Shown here: positions 23,958 through 31,155 of the stretch, in pieces
How positions within the stretch are numbered: position 1 is the first letter of the stretch
Layout: each line of letters starts with the position of its first letter
Source of the DNA: Ornithomonoglobus_A sp045537455
GTDB lineage: Bacteria > Bacillota > Clostridia > UBA1381
Reading direction: 5' to 3'
DNA: 33,810 bases
Assembly (NCBI GenBank): GCA_045537455.1
Contig: JAZSPM010000200.1
Location: 1 to 33,810 of the forward strand
Translations under genes and position numbers: made by a program
The notes under the pieces: generated by a model
Told to the model about the DNA's origin: nothing
Databases searched by the model: none
What the model saw: only the letters and a program-made list of their open reading frames with translations

Positions 23958-24674
23958 ATGGCACAAAACAAAAAATATTACTATCTCAAGCTGAAAGAAG
24001 ATTTCTTTTTCAGCGGAGAGGTACTCATCATTGAGAAAATGCCGGAGGGAATGATATATTCCAATATTTTATTAAAGCTGTATCTTCTTTCCCTCAAATT
24101 CAACGGCTTCCTTAAACTGAATGATAATGTCAGCTACTCACCTATAATGCTTTCATCAATTACAGGTCATCAGGTAGGAACGATTGAAAAGGCATTGGAG
24201 TTGTTTTTCAAACTCGGACTTATTATAGAATGTGCAGACAGCACAATCTATATGGCAAATATAGAGGATATGGTCGGAACTTCATCAACCGAAGCAGACA
24301 GAAAACGGCTTGCAAGAGCAGAGGTTAAAAAGCTCGGCGGACAAACAGCGGACAAATGTCCGCCAAATGTCCTCAATCTGTCCGACATTCGTCCACCAGA
24401 GATAGAGAAAGAGAAAGAGACAGAGATAAAGAAAGAGTTAAAGTCAGAGCGAGAGTTATACGGGCGATACAAAAATGTATCGCTCACACTTCACGAATAC
24501 GAACAGCTTAAAAAAGATTATCCAATATATGCGGATAAATACATTGAAAAGTTATCGGAATATATGAAAAGCACAGGCAAGTCCTATAATAACCACTCGG
24601 CAACAATCCGCAGTTGGTTAAAAAAGGATATTAAAACAAAAGATTATTCCTGTAAGGAGGGAGAGAGCTTATGA
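23958..24674 (+). CDS. Phage replisome organizer-like replication protein
   Basis: The 238-residue protein starts with KKYYYLKLKEDFFFSGEVLIIEKMPEG and YSNILLKLYLLSLKFNG, the N-terminal winged-helix domain of phage replisome organizers (DnaD/RepA-like), and ends with a DnaD-like helical part (HEYEQLKKDYPIYADKYIEKL). It should bind the element's origin and load the helicase loader encoded next. A charged Lys/Glu tract (about 145-165) links the domains. RBS AAGGAGG precedes the ATG. Its stop overlaps the DnaC-like start, so they are co-translated. Confidence 0.83.
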   Translation: MAQNKKYYYLKLKEDFFFSGEVLIIEKMPEGMIYSNILLKLYLLSLKFNGFLKLNDNVSYSPIMLSSITGHQVGTIEKALELFFKLGLIIECADSTIYMANIEDMVGTSSTEADRKRLARAEVKKLGGQTADKCPPNVLNLSDIRPPEIEKEKETEIKKELKSERELYGRYKNVSLTLHEYEQLKKDYPIYADKYIEKLSEYMKSTGKSYNNHSATIRSWLKKDIKTKDYSCKEGESL

Positions 24675-25306
24675 TGAACAAAGATTTTGAACGTATGCAA
24701 CGGCTTAATATGCTGAAATCAATGTGTTTTCAGGATTCCGCATTATACTGTTGGACTTTTGAAAATGACAACGGCAGAAATCCGCTTATCAGCAAGGCAA
24801 AAACCTATGCTGATAAATGGTCGGATATGCTGTCAAAAAACATAGGTCTGCTCCTTTGGGGAGAGGTCGGAACGGGCAAAACATATTTTGCGGCTTGTAT
24901 CGCAAATGCGTTGGTAGAAAATTGCGTATCTGTAAAGATGACAAACTTCTCAACCATACTCAATGATTTATTCTATGAGAACGACAAAAATCAGTATATC
25001 GACAGACTGAATAATCACAGTCTGCTGATTATAGATGATTTAGGCATTGAGCGTGATACAGAATACGCATTGGAACAGGTTTATAACATCATAGACGCAC
25101 GATACAAAAGCAATAAACCACTTATCGTAACAACAAATTTAACCATTACAGAGATTAAAAATCCCGTTGACACCGCACACAAAAGAATTTATGACAGAGT
25201 TTTGGAAATGTGTGTGCCGGTTAAGTTTGACGGAGAGAATTTCAGAACACAAAAAGCTGATTCCAAAATGGAATTTGCAAAAAATCTATTTAATACGGAG
25301 AAATGA
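24671..25306 (+). CDS. DnaC/IstB-like ATPase (helicase loader)
   Basis: The 211-residue AAA+ protein has Walker A GEVGTGKT (64-71), Walker B LLIIDDLGIE (118-127) and sensor-1 LIVTTNLT. It lacks a long N-terminal zinc domain, as usual for element-encoded DnaC proteins. With the replisome organizer it would recruit the host DnaB helicase for replication of the circular form. ATG 24671 follows AAGGAGGG by nine bases; ATG 24674 is an alternative. Its stop overlaps the first possible start of the relaxase gene. Confidence 0.9.
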   Translation: MMNKDFERMQRLNMLKSMCFQDSALYCWTFENDNGRNPLISKAKTYADKWSDMLSKNIGLLLWGEVGTGKTYFAACIANALVENCVSVKMTNFSTILNDLFYENDKNQYIDRLNNHSLLIIDDLGIERDTEYALEQVYNIIDARYKSNKPLIVTTNLTITEIKNPVDTAHKRIYDRVLEMCVPVKFDGENFRTQKADSKMEFAKNLFNTEK

Positions 25307-25311
25307 ACATT

Positions 25312-26262
25312 ATGGCAATGTCAGTAATATTAAGATTTAAAAAACAAAAGGGAAATCTTGCTCCCAAAATCGAGGGACATCACGAACGCAAGAAAGAGAA
25401 ATACAAGAGCAATCCCGATATTGACACATCAAGAAGCAAGTACAATGTACATCTTATCACACCGCAGATGAGCTACAAGAAAGAGGTTGACAGCCGTATT
25501 ACAAGCTCCGGCTGCCGTGTGAGAAAAGACAGTACAAGGTTTGTCGATACGCTTATTACCGCAAGTCCTGAATTTTTTAAGAGCAAGGACGGGAACTTTA
25601 TACTCATATATTTCCAAAGGGCGTTGGAATTTATGAAAAAGCATATCCGTCCCGACTGTATATTCTCGGCAGTAATACATCTTGACGAGAAAACACCGCA
25701 TATGCACTTGTGTTTTGTACCTCTCACAGAGGATGACAGACTTACTGCAAAAGAAATACTTGGAAACCGTGCAAAGCTTTCAAAATGGCAAGACGATTTC
25801 CATAATCATATGGAGGAATATTATCCGTACATAGAGCGCGGATTATCTTCACAGCTTACTCACAGAAAGCACATACCGAGCCACATTTTCAAAGCAGCAA
25901 AGAAACTTGAAAAAATGCAGTCGGAAATTGAAAAGATATTATCTAACACTAATTTCATAAATTCCTCAAAGAACAGTCAAAAGGCATTGGAGCTTATTGA
26001 AAAATGGGTGCCGATGGTTGAAACCTTTGAAACAAACATAAATATGCTCCGCAGTTCTCTTAAAGCAGAGAAAGAGGAAAAGGCATATTTAAAAGACGAA
26101 CTCAACAAGCGTAAGAAAACGGATTCCGATTACCGCAAGGAGCTTGCACAGCTTGGAAGTCAACTTGACCGACTTGAACAGCTGTACAGCAAAGTACCCG
26201 AAGAAATCCGTGCGGAAGTTGAAGCAAGAAAGAAAAAGCGAAGTATGGAGGTCGAGCGTTAA
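25312..26262 (+). CDS. MobV-family relaxase (Pre/Mob)
   Basis: The 316-residue relaxase has motif I region NPDIDTSRSKYNVHL near residues 34-48 and the metal-binding motif HLDEKTPHMH (about 123-132), both diagnostic of MobV/Pre. The C-terminal third is a coiled coil (LEKMQSEIEKIL..., LKAEKEEKAYLKDELNKRK). It nicks oriT and pilots DNA during transfer with a helper conjugation machine; no mating-pair genes are in the element, hence mobilizable rather than conjugative. ATG 25312 is spaced best from GGAG (25297); ATG 25303 overlaps the dnaC-like stop. The stop overlaps the tnpW start (TAATG). Confidence 0.9.
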   Translation: MAMSVILRFKKQKGNLAPKIEGHHERKKEKYKSNPDIDTSRSKYNVHLITPQMSYKKEVDSRITSSGCRVRKDSTRFVDTLITASPEFFKSKDGNFILIYFQRALEFMKKHIRPDCIFSAVIHLDEKTPHMHLCFVPLTEDDRLTAKEILGNRAKLSKWQDDFHNHMEEYYPYIERGLSSQLTHRKHIPSHIFKAAKKLEKMQSEIEKILSNTNFINSSKNSQKALELIEKWVPMVETFETNINMLRSSLKAEKEEKAYLKDELNKRKKTDSDYRKELAQLGSQLDRLEQLYSKVPEEIRAEVEARKKKRSMEVER

Positions 26263-26438
26263 TGAAAAAAATCACATTGAAGCCTCAAATCACATCTTCC
26301 GGCAAGCAGTTAAAACACCCTGAAAACATAAATATCAAAAGGAAAATCGGCTCTACTACATATATGGTAAATGCCTATTTCAATCAGGAAGCTAACGGCG
26401 ATATGGTTTCAAGGGTGAAAAATCTTATCACAAGATAG
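26262..26438 (+). CDS. tnpW: TnpW family transposon-encoded protein
   Basis: The 58-residue protein, too short for many gene finders, has the TnpW pattern: KRKIGSTTYMVNAYFNQEA followed by a short helix ending VKNLITR. TnpW lies beside the recombinase in Tn4451-like elements, as here. Its start codon overlaps the relaxase stop. Function of the family is unknown; the basic, small fold is compatible with a recombination accessory protein (inference). Confidence 0.8.
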   Translation: MKKITLKPQITSSGKQLKHPENINIKRKIGSTTYMVNAYFNQEANGDMVSRVKNLITR

Positions 26439-26481
26439 TCTTGTGCAAAAGGGAGAAAACATAAATAATTAAACCAAAGCG

Positions 26482-26544
26482 TTGAATTTGACAGTCGGGT
26501 ATGGTATAATGTCTATACTACAATGTTTATCATATCCGGCTGTC
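26482..26544 (+). promoter_or_regulatory. Recombinase promoter inside a long inverted repeat
   Basis: -35 TTGAAT (26482-26487) and -10 TATAAT (26505-26510), 17-base spacer. GACAGTCGGGTATG (26490-26503) in the spacer is an inverted repeat of CATATCCGGCTGTC (26531-26544) with two mismatches, so a dimeric protein bound there would block RNA polymerase. RBS AAAGGAG follows at about 26547-26553. Confidence 0.65.
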
Positions 26545-26563
26545 GGAAAGGAGAATTTATAAA

Positions 26564-28198
26564 ATGATAAGACAGTCAAATGATGATAAAATAACTGCTC
26601 TTTATTGCCGATTGTCGCAAGATGACGGGCGCGAGGGCGAAAGTAACAGTATAACAAATCAAAAAGCAATTCTTGAAAAATATGCAAAAGACCACAATCT
26701 GATTCCGTACAAGATTTATGTAGATGATGGTGTAAGCGGAACTACCTTTGAGCGTGACGGATTTAAGGAAATGCTATCCGATATTGAGCAAGGTCTTGTA
26801 TCGACAGTCGTTGTTAAGGATTTATCCCGTTTCGGCAGAGACCATATTATGGTTGGATATTATACAGAAATGTTACTGCCGTCAATGAATGTAAGATTTA
26901 TCGCAATCAATGACAATGTTGATACTGAGAATAGCGAAAGTAACGAGTTTGCACCTTTTACCAATATTTTTAATGAATGGTATGCTAAAAATGCAAGCAA
27001 GAAAATTAATGCTGTGTTTAAGGCAAAGGGCGAATCGGGGCAGCGTTTAGGCTCTTCTATCCCATATGGCTACAAGGCAAATCCTAACAATCCGAAAGAG
27101 ATTATTGTTGATGAAGAAGCTGCAAAGGTTGTCAGATACATCTTTGAACTCTGTATGTGTGGTAAAGGTCCGGGTAAGATAGCAAAGCAATTAACCGCAG
27201 AAGGCATTTCAACACCTATGGTATATTTCAGAGAGCACGGAATGCCTTGCAGAACAAAAGCCAATATGAGTAATGTTTGGTGCAACAGAAGCGTTTCGGG
27301 AATACTTGAAAATATGACCTACATAGGACATACAGTTAATTTTCGGACTGCTACCGTAAACTATAAAACCCATAAGAAAGTACGGCAACCCAAAGAAAAT
27401 TGGCTGATATTTGAAAACACGCACCCACCCATTATTGAAATATCAGTATGGGAAAAGGTGCAGGAGTTGAGAAAAAATAAACGCCGATATACCAAGTCGG
27501 GAAAGAAAAGTATTTTCGCAGGACTTTTGGAATGTGCAGACTGTGGTGCTAAACTATATTACTGCACTTGCAAATCTCATAAAGAGGATCACGATTATTT
27601 TGTCTGTTCCAATTACAAGGGTAATACGGGGATTTGCACAGTACATTATATCCGTGAAAATGTGCTTCATGATGTAGTTCTTGAACAGGTACAGACAATG
27701 CTTGCGTATCTGCAATCATTTGAAAGCGATTTTGTAAAAAGTCTTGTAGATAAATCTGCAAAGGACAAGAAAAAGGAAATTGCAATGCGAAGAAAAAAGC
27801 TCGAAGCAAGCAAAATGCGTATCTCGGAACTTGATGGGATTTTCAAAAGAATTTACGAGGACAATATATCAGGCAAGTTAAGTGATGAACGGTTTGCGAA
27901 GCTGTCCGCAGACTATGAACGGGAACAAAAACAGCTTATATCCAACACAGAAGCACTTGAAAATGAACTCAATCAAGAAGCTGAACAGGTTGACAATGTT
28001 GAGTATTTTCTGAACATAGTCCGTCAGTACACAGAAATCAAAGAACTTTCTGCAAGAGTGGTAAATGACTTGATAGACAAAATCAAAGTCCACGCAGTAG
28101 ATAAGTCAAGCGGTCAGAGAGTACAGAGGATTGACATTTACTATACCGCAGTCGGACTTATAGATGTGTCGCAGCATATACAGGAATTAGCTATCTAA
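26564..28198 (+). CDS. Large serine recombinase (TnpX-like site-specific recombinase)
   Basis: The 544-residue protein has the resolvase catalytic domain ALYCRLSQDDGREGES (nucleophile Ser18), VSGTTFERDGFKEML and KDLSRFGRDH (Arg of the active site), a recombinase domain (about 160-270; PYGYKANPNNPKEI, ILENMTYIGHTVNF), a zinc ribbon (CADCGAKLYYCTC ... CSNYKGNTGIC, about 318-355), a coiled coil and a DUF4368-like end. This is full length for TnpX/Tn4451-type integrases that excise and insert elements as circles. All catalytic residues are present, so the element may still move. Confidence 0.94.
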   Translation: MIRQSNDDKITALYCRLSQDDGREGESNSITNQKAILEKYAKDHNLIPYKIYVDDGVSGTTFERDGFKEMLSDIEQGLVSTVVVKDLSRFGRDHIMVGYYTEMLLPSMNVRFIAINDNVDTENSESNEFAPFTNIFNEWYAKNASKKINAVFKAKGESGQRLGSSIPYGYKANPNNPKEIIVDEEAAKVVRYIFELCMCGKGPGKIAKQLTAEGISTPMVYFREHGMPCRTKANMSNVWCNRSVSGILENMTYIGHTVNFRTATVNYKTHKKVRQPKENWLIFENTHPPIIEISVWEKVQELRKNKRRYTKSGKKSIFAGLLECADCGAKLYYCTCKSHKEDHDYFVCSNYKGNTGICTVHYIRENVLHDVVLEQVQTMLAYLQSFESDFVKSLVDKSAKDKKKEIAMRRKKLEASKMRISELDGIFKRIYEDNISGKLSDERFAKLSADYEREQKQLISNTEALENELNQEAEQVDNVEYFLNIVRQYTEIKELSARVVNDLIDKIKVHAVDKSSGQRVQRIDIYYTAVGLIDVSQHIQELAI

Positions 28199-28222
28199 AT
28201 ATTTTTATTCAATAAACAATGA

Positions 28223-28256
28223 GGCGATACAATAAGCAAAAGCCCATTGTATCGCC
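28223..28256. terminator. Terminator after the recombinase gene
   Basis: GGCGATACAAT (28223-28233) is exactly complementary to ATTGTATCGCC (28246-28256), 12-base loop, 25 bases after the recombinase stop. The T-run after it is weak. Confidence 0.7.
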
Positions 28257-28302
28257 ATTTCTTAAAACTTCCTTATACTCATTTAACAGAAGCAGACGCA
28301 TA

Positions 28303-28392
28303 AAAAACGCAAACTCCGATAGTCGCCAAACTACTTTAATAGATAGGTATACTTTTATACACCCTACCAAATGGAACTTGCATTTTTAACAA
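28303..28392. repeat. Palindromic ~90-base element, copy 2 (right flank of mobile element)
   Basis: AAAAACGCAAACTCCGATAG starts at 28303 and GGAACTTGCATTTTTAACAA lies at 28373-28392; the ends are inverted repeats. The first 25 bases match 20718-20742 with four or five differences, mainly transitions. It lies between the recombinase terminator and the second toxin-antitoxin-like cassette. Confidence 0.65.
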
Positions 28393-28635
28393 ATTCATAG
28401 GTAGGATTAAAAAAAGTACATAAAAATATACAGCTATCCTGTATAGAATACCTAAAATAAATCATTAAAGTAATTTGGCATAATAATTATACCACTGAAA
28501 ATACAAAAATACAATAGTAAAATAAAATTTTTTTAAAATATATATCAGGCGGATGTGGACAAGTGTCCTCGACAGTCCATTTTCTGCGAACACAGTTCGC
28601 CCATACATTTATTACAAACATCCCTATGCAAATAA
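28393..28635. other. AT-rich intergenic stretch
   Basis: No convincing gene. It holds a small hairpin GCGAAC-ACA-GTTCGC near 28586-28600 and AT-rich DNA, and may contain the right end of the mobile element. Confidence 0.5.
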
Positions 28636-28664
28636 TTGACATTACACACAAAATATGATACAAT
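28636..28664 (+). promoter_or_regulatory. Sigma-70 promoter of toxin-like ORF 2
   Basis: Consensus TTGACA (28636-28641), 17-base spacer, TACAAT (28659-28664). A start near 28671 gives a 5' leader of about 57 bases. Confidence 0.82.
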
Positions 28665-28727
28665 AACAAACGGAAAGCAAAGGACAGCTTGGCGGTTGTT
28701 CCGACACTCTCAATAGGGGGTGGCACT

Positions 28728-28775
28728 ATGGATGAATATACATTCTATTTAATTGTTATAGTGATAAAAAAATAA
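28728..28775 (+). CDS. Small hydrophobic peptide, type I toxin-like (15 aa)
   Basis: The product MDEYTFYLIVIVIKK has the same layout as the peptide at 833: acidic head, hydrophobic run, KK end. It is five residues shorter, so the membrane segment is short and activity is doubtful. The leader keeps the regulatory design: AGGGGGTGG ribosome site (28715-28723) can pair, with G-U pairs, to CACTCTC (28705-28711) just upstream; GGCGGTT (28691-28697) is complementary to AACCGCC (28774-28780) across the stop codon. A perfect promoter lies upstream and a convergent antisense promoter downstream. Confidence 0.65.
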   Translation: MDEYTFYLIVIVIKK

Positions 28776-28861
28776 CCGCCTACGTTGCACCGTAAGCGGC
28801 TTGGGTAGAATGTAATTCTACAAAATACAAATCTTGCGGAACAGCCGAAGCTGTTCTTTGT
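28766..28861 (-). ncRNA. Candidate antisense antitoxin RNA, cassette 2
   Basis: Predicted about 95-nt RNA from the promoter at 28868-28896 to the U-tract at 28766-28772. On the minus strand it has a 7-bp hairpin with a cUUCGg tetraloop (28839-28856) and a second hairpin from GTAGAAT/ATTCTAC (28805-28821). It overlaps the 3' end of the toxin-like mRNA. Confidence 0.62.
28776..28799. terminator. Bidirectional terminator of cassette 2
   Basis: CCGCCTACG (28776-28784) pairs with CGTAAGCGG (28791-28799), with one C-A mismatch at the same place as in cassette 1. The A7 run before it (28766-28772) gives the antisense RNA a U-tract. Confidence 0.75.
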
Positions 28862-28867
28862 AAGTAC

Positions 28868-28896
28868 ATTCTATCATAAAAAAATAATATTGTCAA
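28868..28896 (-). promoter_or_regulatory. Sigma-70 promoter for antisense RNA 2
   Basis: On the minus strand TTGACA (28891-28896), 17-base spacer, TAGAAT (28868-28873). It is nearly identical to the promoter at 982-1010, spacer included. Confidence 0.82.
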
Positions 28897-28911
28897 GTAA
28901 TTTTCATCAAA

Positions 28912-28937
28912 AAAGGACTGCCAATCGGCAATCCTTT
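28912..28937 (-). terminator. Terminator of the aconitase gene
   Basis: AAAGGA-C-TGCC (28912-28922) pairs with GGCA-A-TCCTTT (28927-28937). On the minus strand it is followed by a T6-7 run. It lies seven bases after the aconitase stop. Confidence 0.85.
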
Positions 28938-28943
28938 ATTTAT

Positions 28944-30875
28944 TTACGCATTCTGTTTTGTATAATTCAACAATCCGCCTGCATAAAGCATATCCTTTTG
29001 TCTTTGTGAGAAGTCACCGACTACATTAAAGTCAAAGCCCTTTGTTACGTTAGTACACTTAATAACACTGCCTGCCTTAATCTGGTCTGCGATGTTCTCA
29101 ATCTTGATTTCGTCCTCCTGGTCGATTCTGTCATAATCAGCCTCGTTCTCGAATGTCAGCGGAACAATACCTGCATTAATCAGATTCGCCATATGAATAC
29201 GTGCAAAGCTCTTAACTATAACAGCCTTAACACCAAGATACAGCGGAGCAAGTGCAGCGTGTTCTCTTGATGAACCCTGACCGTAGTTTGAACCGCCGAT
29301 TATAACGCTCTTGCCCATTTCCAAAGCTCTGTCATGGAAGCTCTCATCACAAACTGCAAAGCAGAACTGTGAAATCTTCGGAATATTTGAACGAAGCGGA
29401 AGTATCTTTGCACCTGCCGGCATGATGTGGTCTGTTGTGATGTTGTCGCCAACCTTCAACGAGCATTTTGCATCAATATCCTTTGCCATCGGCTCTGAAA
29501 CAGGGAATGGCTTAATGTTCGGGCCTCTTAATACCTCAACGCTGTCCATTTCAGCCTCAGGGGCAGGCTCAACTATCATGTTATCGTTTATTGTGAACTT
29601 TTCAGGTAATTTAAACTCAGGCATTTCACCAAGAGTTCTTGGGTCTGTCAGCACGCCTGTGATTGCAGATGCTGCAGCCAATTCAGGTGATACAAGATAA
29701 ATCTGACCGTCCTTTGTGCCTGAACGTCCTTCGAAGTTTCTGTTAAAGGTTCTAAGTGAAATACCCTTTGAGTTAGGTGACTGTCCCATACCGATACATG
29801 GTCCGCAAGCACTCTCAAGGATTCTTGCACCTGCGTCAATCATGATTGCCAATGCACCGTTTTCAGCAAGCATATTCAGAACCTGCTTTGAACCCGGAGC
29901 GATTGAAAGTGAAACATCAGGGTGAACTGTCTTGCCCTTCAGGATATGTGCAACCTTCAACATATCAAGCAATGATGAGTTTGTACATGAACCGATACAT
30001 ACCTGGTCAATCTTCATTTCGCCGATTTCCGCACATGATTTTACATTATCAGGTGAGTGAGGACAAGCTGCAAGAGGAACAAGCTCACTCAAATTAATTT
30101 CAACAACCTCGTCATATTCAGCATCAGCGTCTGCTGATAACGGCTGCCATACGTCTGCTCTGTCCTGTGCCTTTAAGAATTCAAGTGTAACCTCGTCTGA
30201 CGGGAAGATTGAAGTTGTAGCACCAAGCTCCGCACCCATGTTTGTGATAGTTGCACGCTCAGGAACTGACAATGTTTTTACTCCCTCGCCACAATATTCA
30301 ATTACCTTGCCAACGCCGCCCTTAACGGATAGACGTCTTAAAACCTCAAGGATAACGTCCTTTGCGGCAACCCATGGCTGTAGCTTACCTGTCAGGTTAA
30401 CCTTAACAACCTTAGGACAAGTAATGTAGTATGTGCCGCCGCCCATTGCAACTGCAACGTCCATACCGCCGGCACCAATCGCAATCATGCCGATACCGCC
30501 ACCTGTAGGTGTGTGTGAGTCCGAGCCGATAAGCGTCTTACCCGGAACACCAAAGCGTTCAAGATGAACCTGATGACAGATTCCGTTACCCGGACGTGAA
30601 AAATATATGCCGTGCTTTTTACAAACACTGCCGATAAATCTATGGTCGTCCGCATTTTCAAAACCGCTTTGAAGTGTGTTGTGGTCTATATATGCCACTG
30701 AACGCTCAGTTTTTACTCTTGGAACTCCCATAGCCTCAAATTCAAGATAAGCCATTGTACCTGTTGCGTCCTGAGTAAGAGTCTGGTCGATGCGGATTCC
30801 AATTTCCGAACCCTTTACCATTTCACCCTCCACAAGATGTGCCGACAGGATTTTTTCAGTTAATGTCATTCCCAC
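28944..30875 (-). CDS. Aconitate hydratase (short, Aquifex-type)
   Basis: The 643-residue enzyme interconverts citrate and isocitrate through cis-aconitate in the cytoplasm. The 4Fe-4S ligands are Cys297 (CIGSCTNSS), Cys357 and Cys360 (ESACGPCIGMG). Other marks are IGSDSHTPTGGG (116-127), the swivel-domain linker GDNITTDHIMPAG and GGSNYGQGSSREHAA (526-540). It is shorter than AcnA (about 890 residues) and fits the bacterial aconitase class of about 640-660. The GTG start at 30875 keeps the family N-terminus (MG-TLTEKIL) and has AAAGGA ten bases upstream; the internal ATG two codons on is possible. The gene is alone, with its own promoter and terminator, so it may feed glutamate synthesis. Confidence 0.95.
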   Translation of the reverse strand: MGMTLTEKILSAHLVEGEMVKGSEIGIRIDQTLTQDATGTMAYLEFEAMGVPRVKTERSVAYIDHNTLQSGFENADDHRFIGSVCKKHGIYFSRPGNGICHQVHLERFGVPGKTLIGSDSHTPTGGGIGMIAIGAGGMDVAVAMGGGTYYITCPKVVKVNLTGKLQPWVAAKDVILEVLRRLSVKGGVGKVIEYCGEGVKTLSVPERATITNMGAELGATTSIFPSDEVTLEFLKAQDRADVWQPLSADADAEYDEVVEINLSELVPLAACPHSPDNVKSCAEIGEMKIDQVCIGSCTNSSLLDMLKVAHILKGKTVHPDVSLSIAPGSKQVLNMLAENGALAIMIDAGARILESACGPCIGMGQSPNSKGISLRTFNRNFEGRSGTKDGQIYLVSPELAAASAITGVLTDPRTLGEMPEFKLPEKFTINDNMIVEPAPEAEMDSVEVLRGPNIKPFPVSEPMAKDIDAKCSLKVGDNITTDHIMPAGAKILPLRSNIPKISQFCFAVCDESFHDRALEMGKSVIIGGSNYGQGSSREHAALAPLYLGVKAVIVKSFARIHMANLINAGIVPLTFENEADYDRIDQEDEIKIENIADQIKAGSVIKCTNVTKGFDFNVVGDFSQRQKDMLYAGGLLNYTKQNA

Positions 30876-30909
30876 TAATTATCAATCCTTTCAAATTTGT
30901 ACTTATTAT

Positions 30910-30938
30910 ATTGTAGCATATTTAATTGGATTTGTAAA
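30910..30938 (-). promoter_or_regulatory. Promoter of the aconitase gene
   Basis: On the minus strand TTTACA (30933-30938) and TACAAT (30910-30915) are 17 bases apart, about 35 bases upstream of the GTG start. An overlapping TATAAT is a possible second -10. Confidence 0.6.
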
Positions 30939-30996
30939 TATAAAAATAAAAATTAATCTTGATAAAATAATAAGAAATGATATAATATAAAATCCC

Positions 30997-31155
30997 CTAA
31001 AACAACAAATAAATATGAATTGCAAGCACTGCGGCAATGAGTGCCATCAATGACACTCCGCCGGCAGTGTTTTTTTCTTTAAAAGTATAAATACCGTACG
31101 AAACAGTCCTTATAACGCAGATTAGAATCACAAGCAGGGATATAAAAATTCTCAT
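30997..31155 (-). CDS. Small membrane protein at the end of the germination operon
   Basis: This 52-residue ORF is MRIFISLLVILICVIRT (helix 1), a short loop YGIYTFKEKNTAGG, and VSLMALIAAVLAIHIYLLF (helix 2). Its ATG overlaps the stop of the Ger(x)C gene (ATGA), so it is translationally coupled and likely real. Similar two-helix small proteins are found next to gerB/gerC genes (the GerD/GerXD-like small subunit of spore germination receptors has two helices), so a role as a small receptor subunit is plausible but not proven. Confidence 0.68.
   Translation of the reverse strand: MRIFISLLVILICVIRTVSYGIYTFKEKNTAGGVSLMALIAAVLAIHIYLLF

Noticed and set aside
28487..28726. 79-codon minus-strand ORF
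   Set aside because: Lies across the promoter and leader of toxin-like ORF 2 with no ribosome site.
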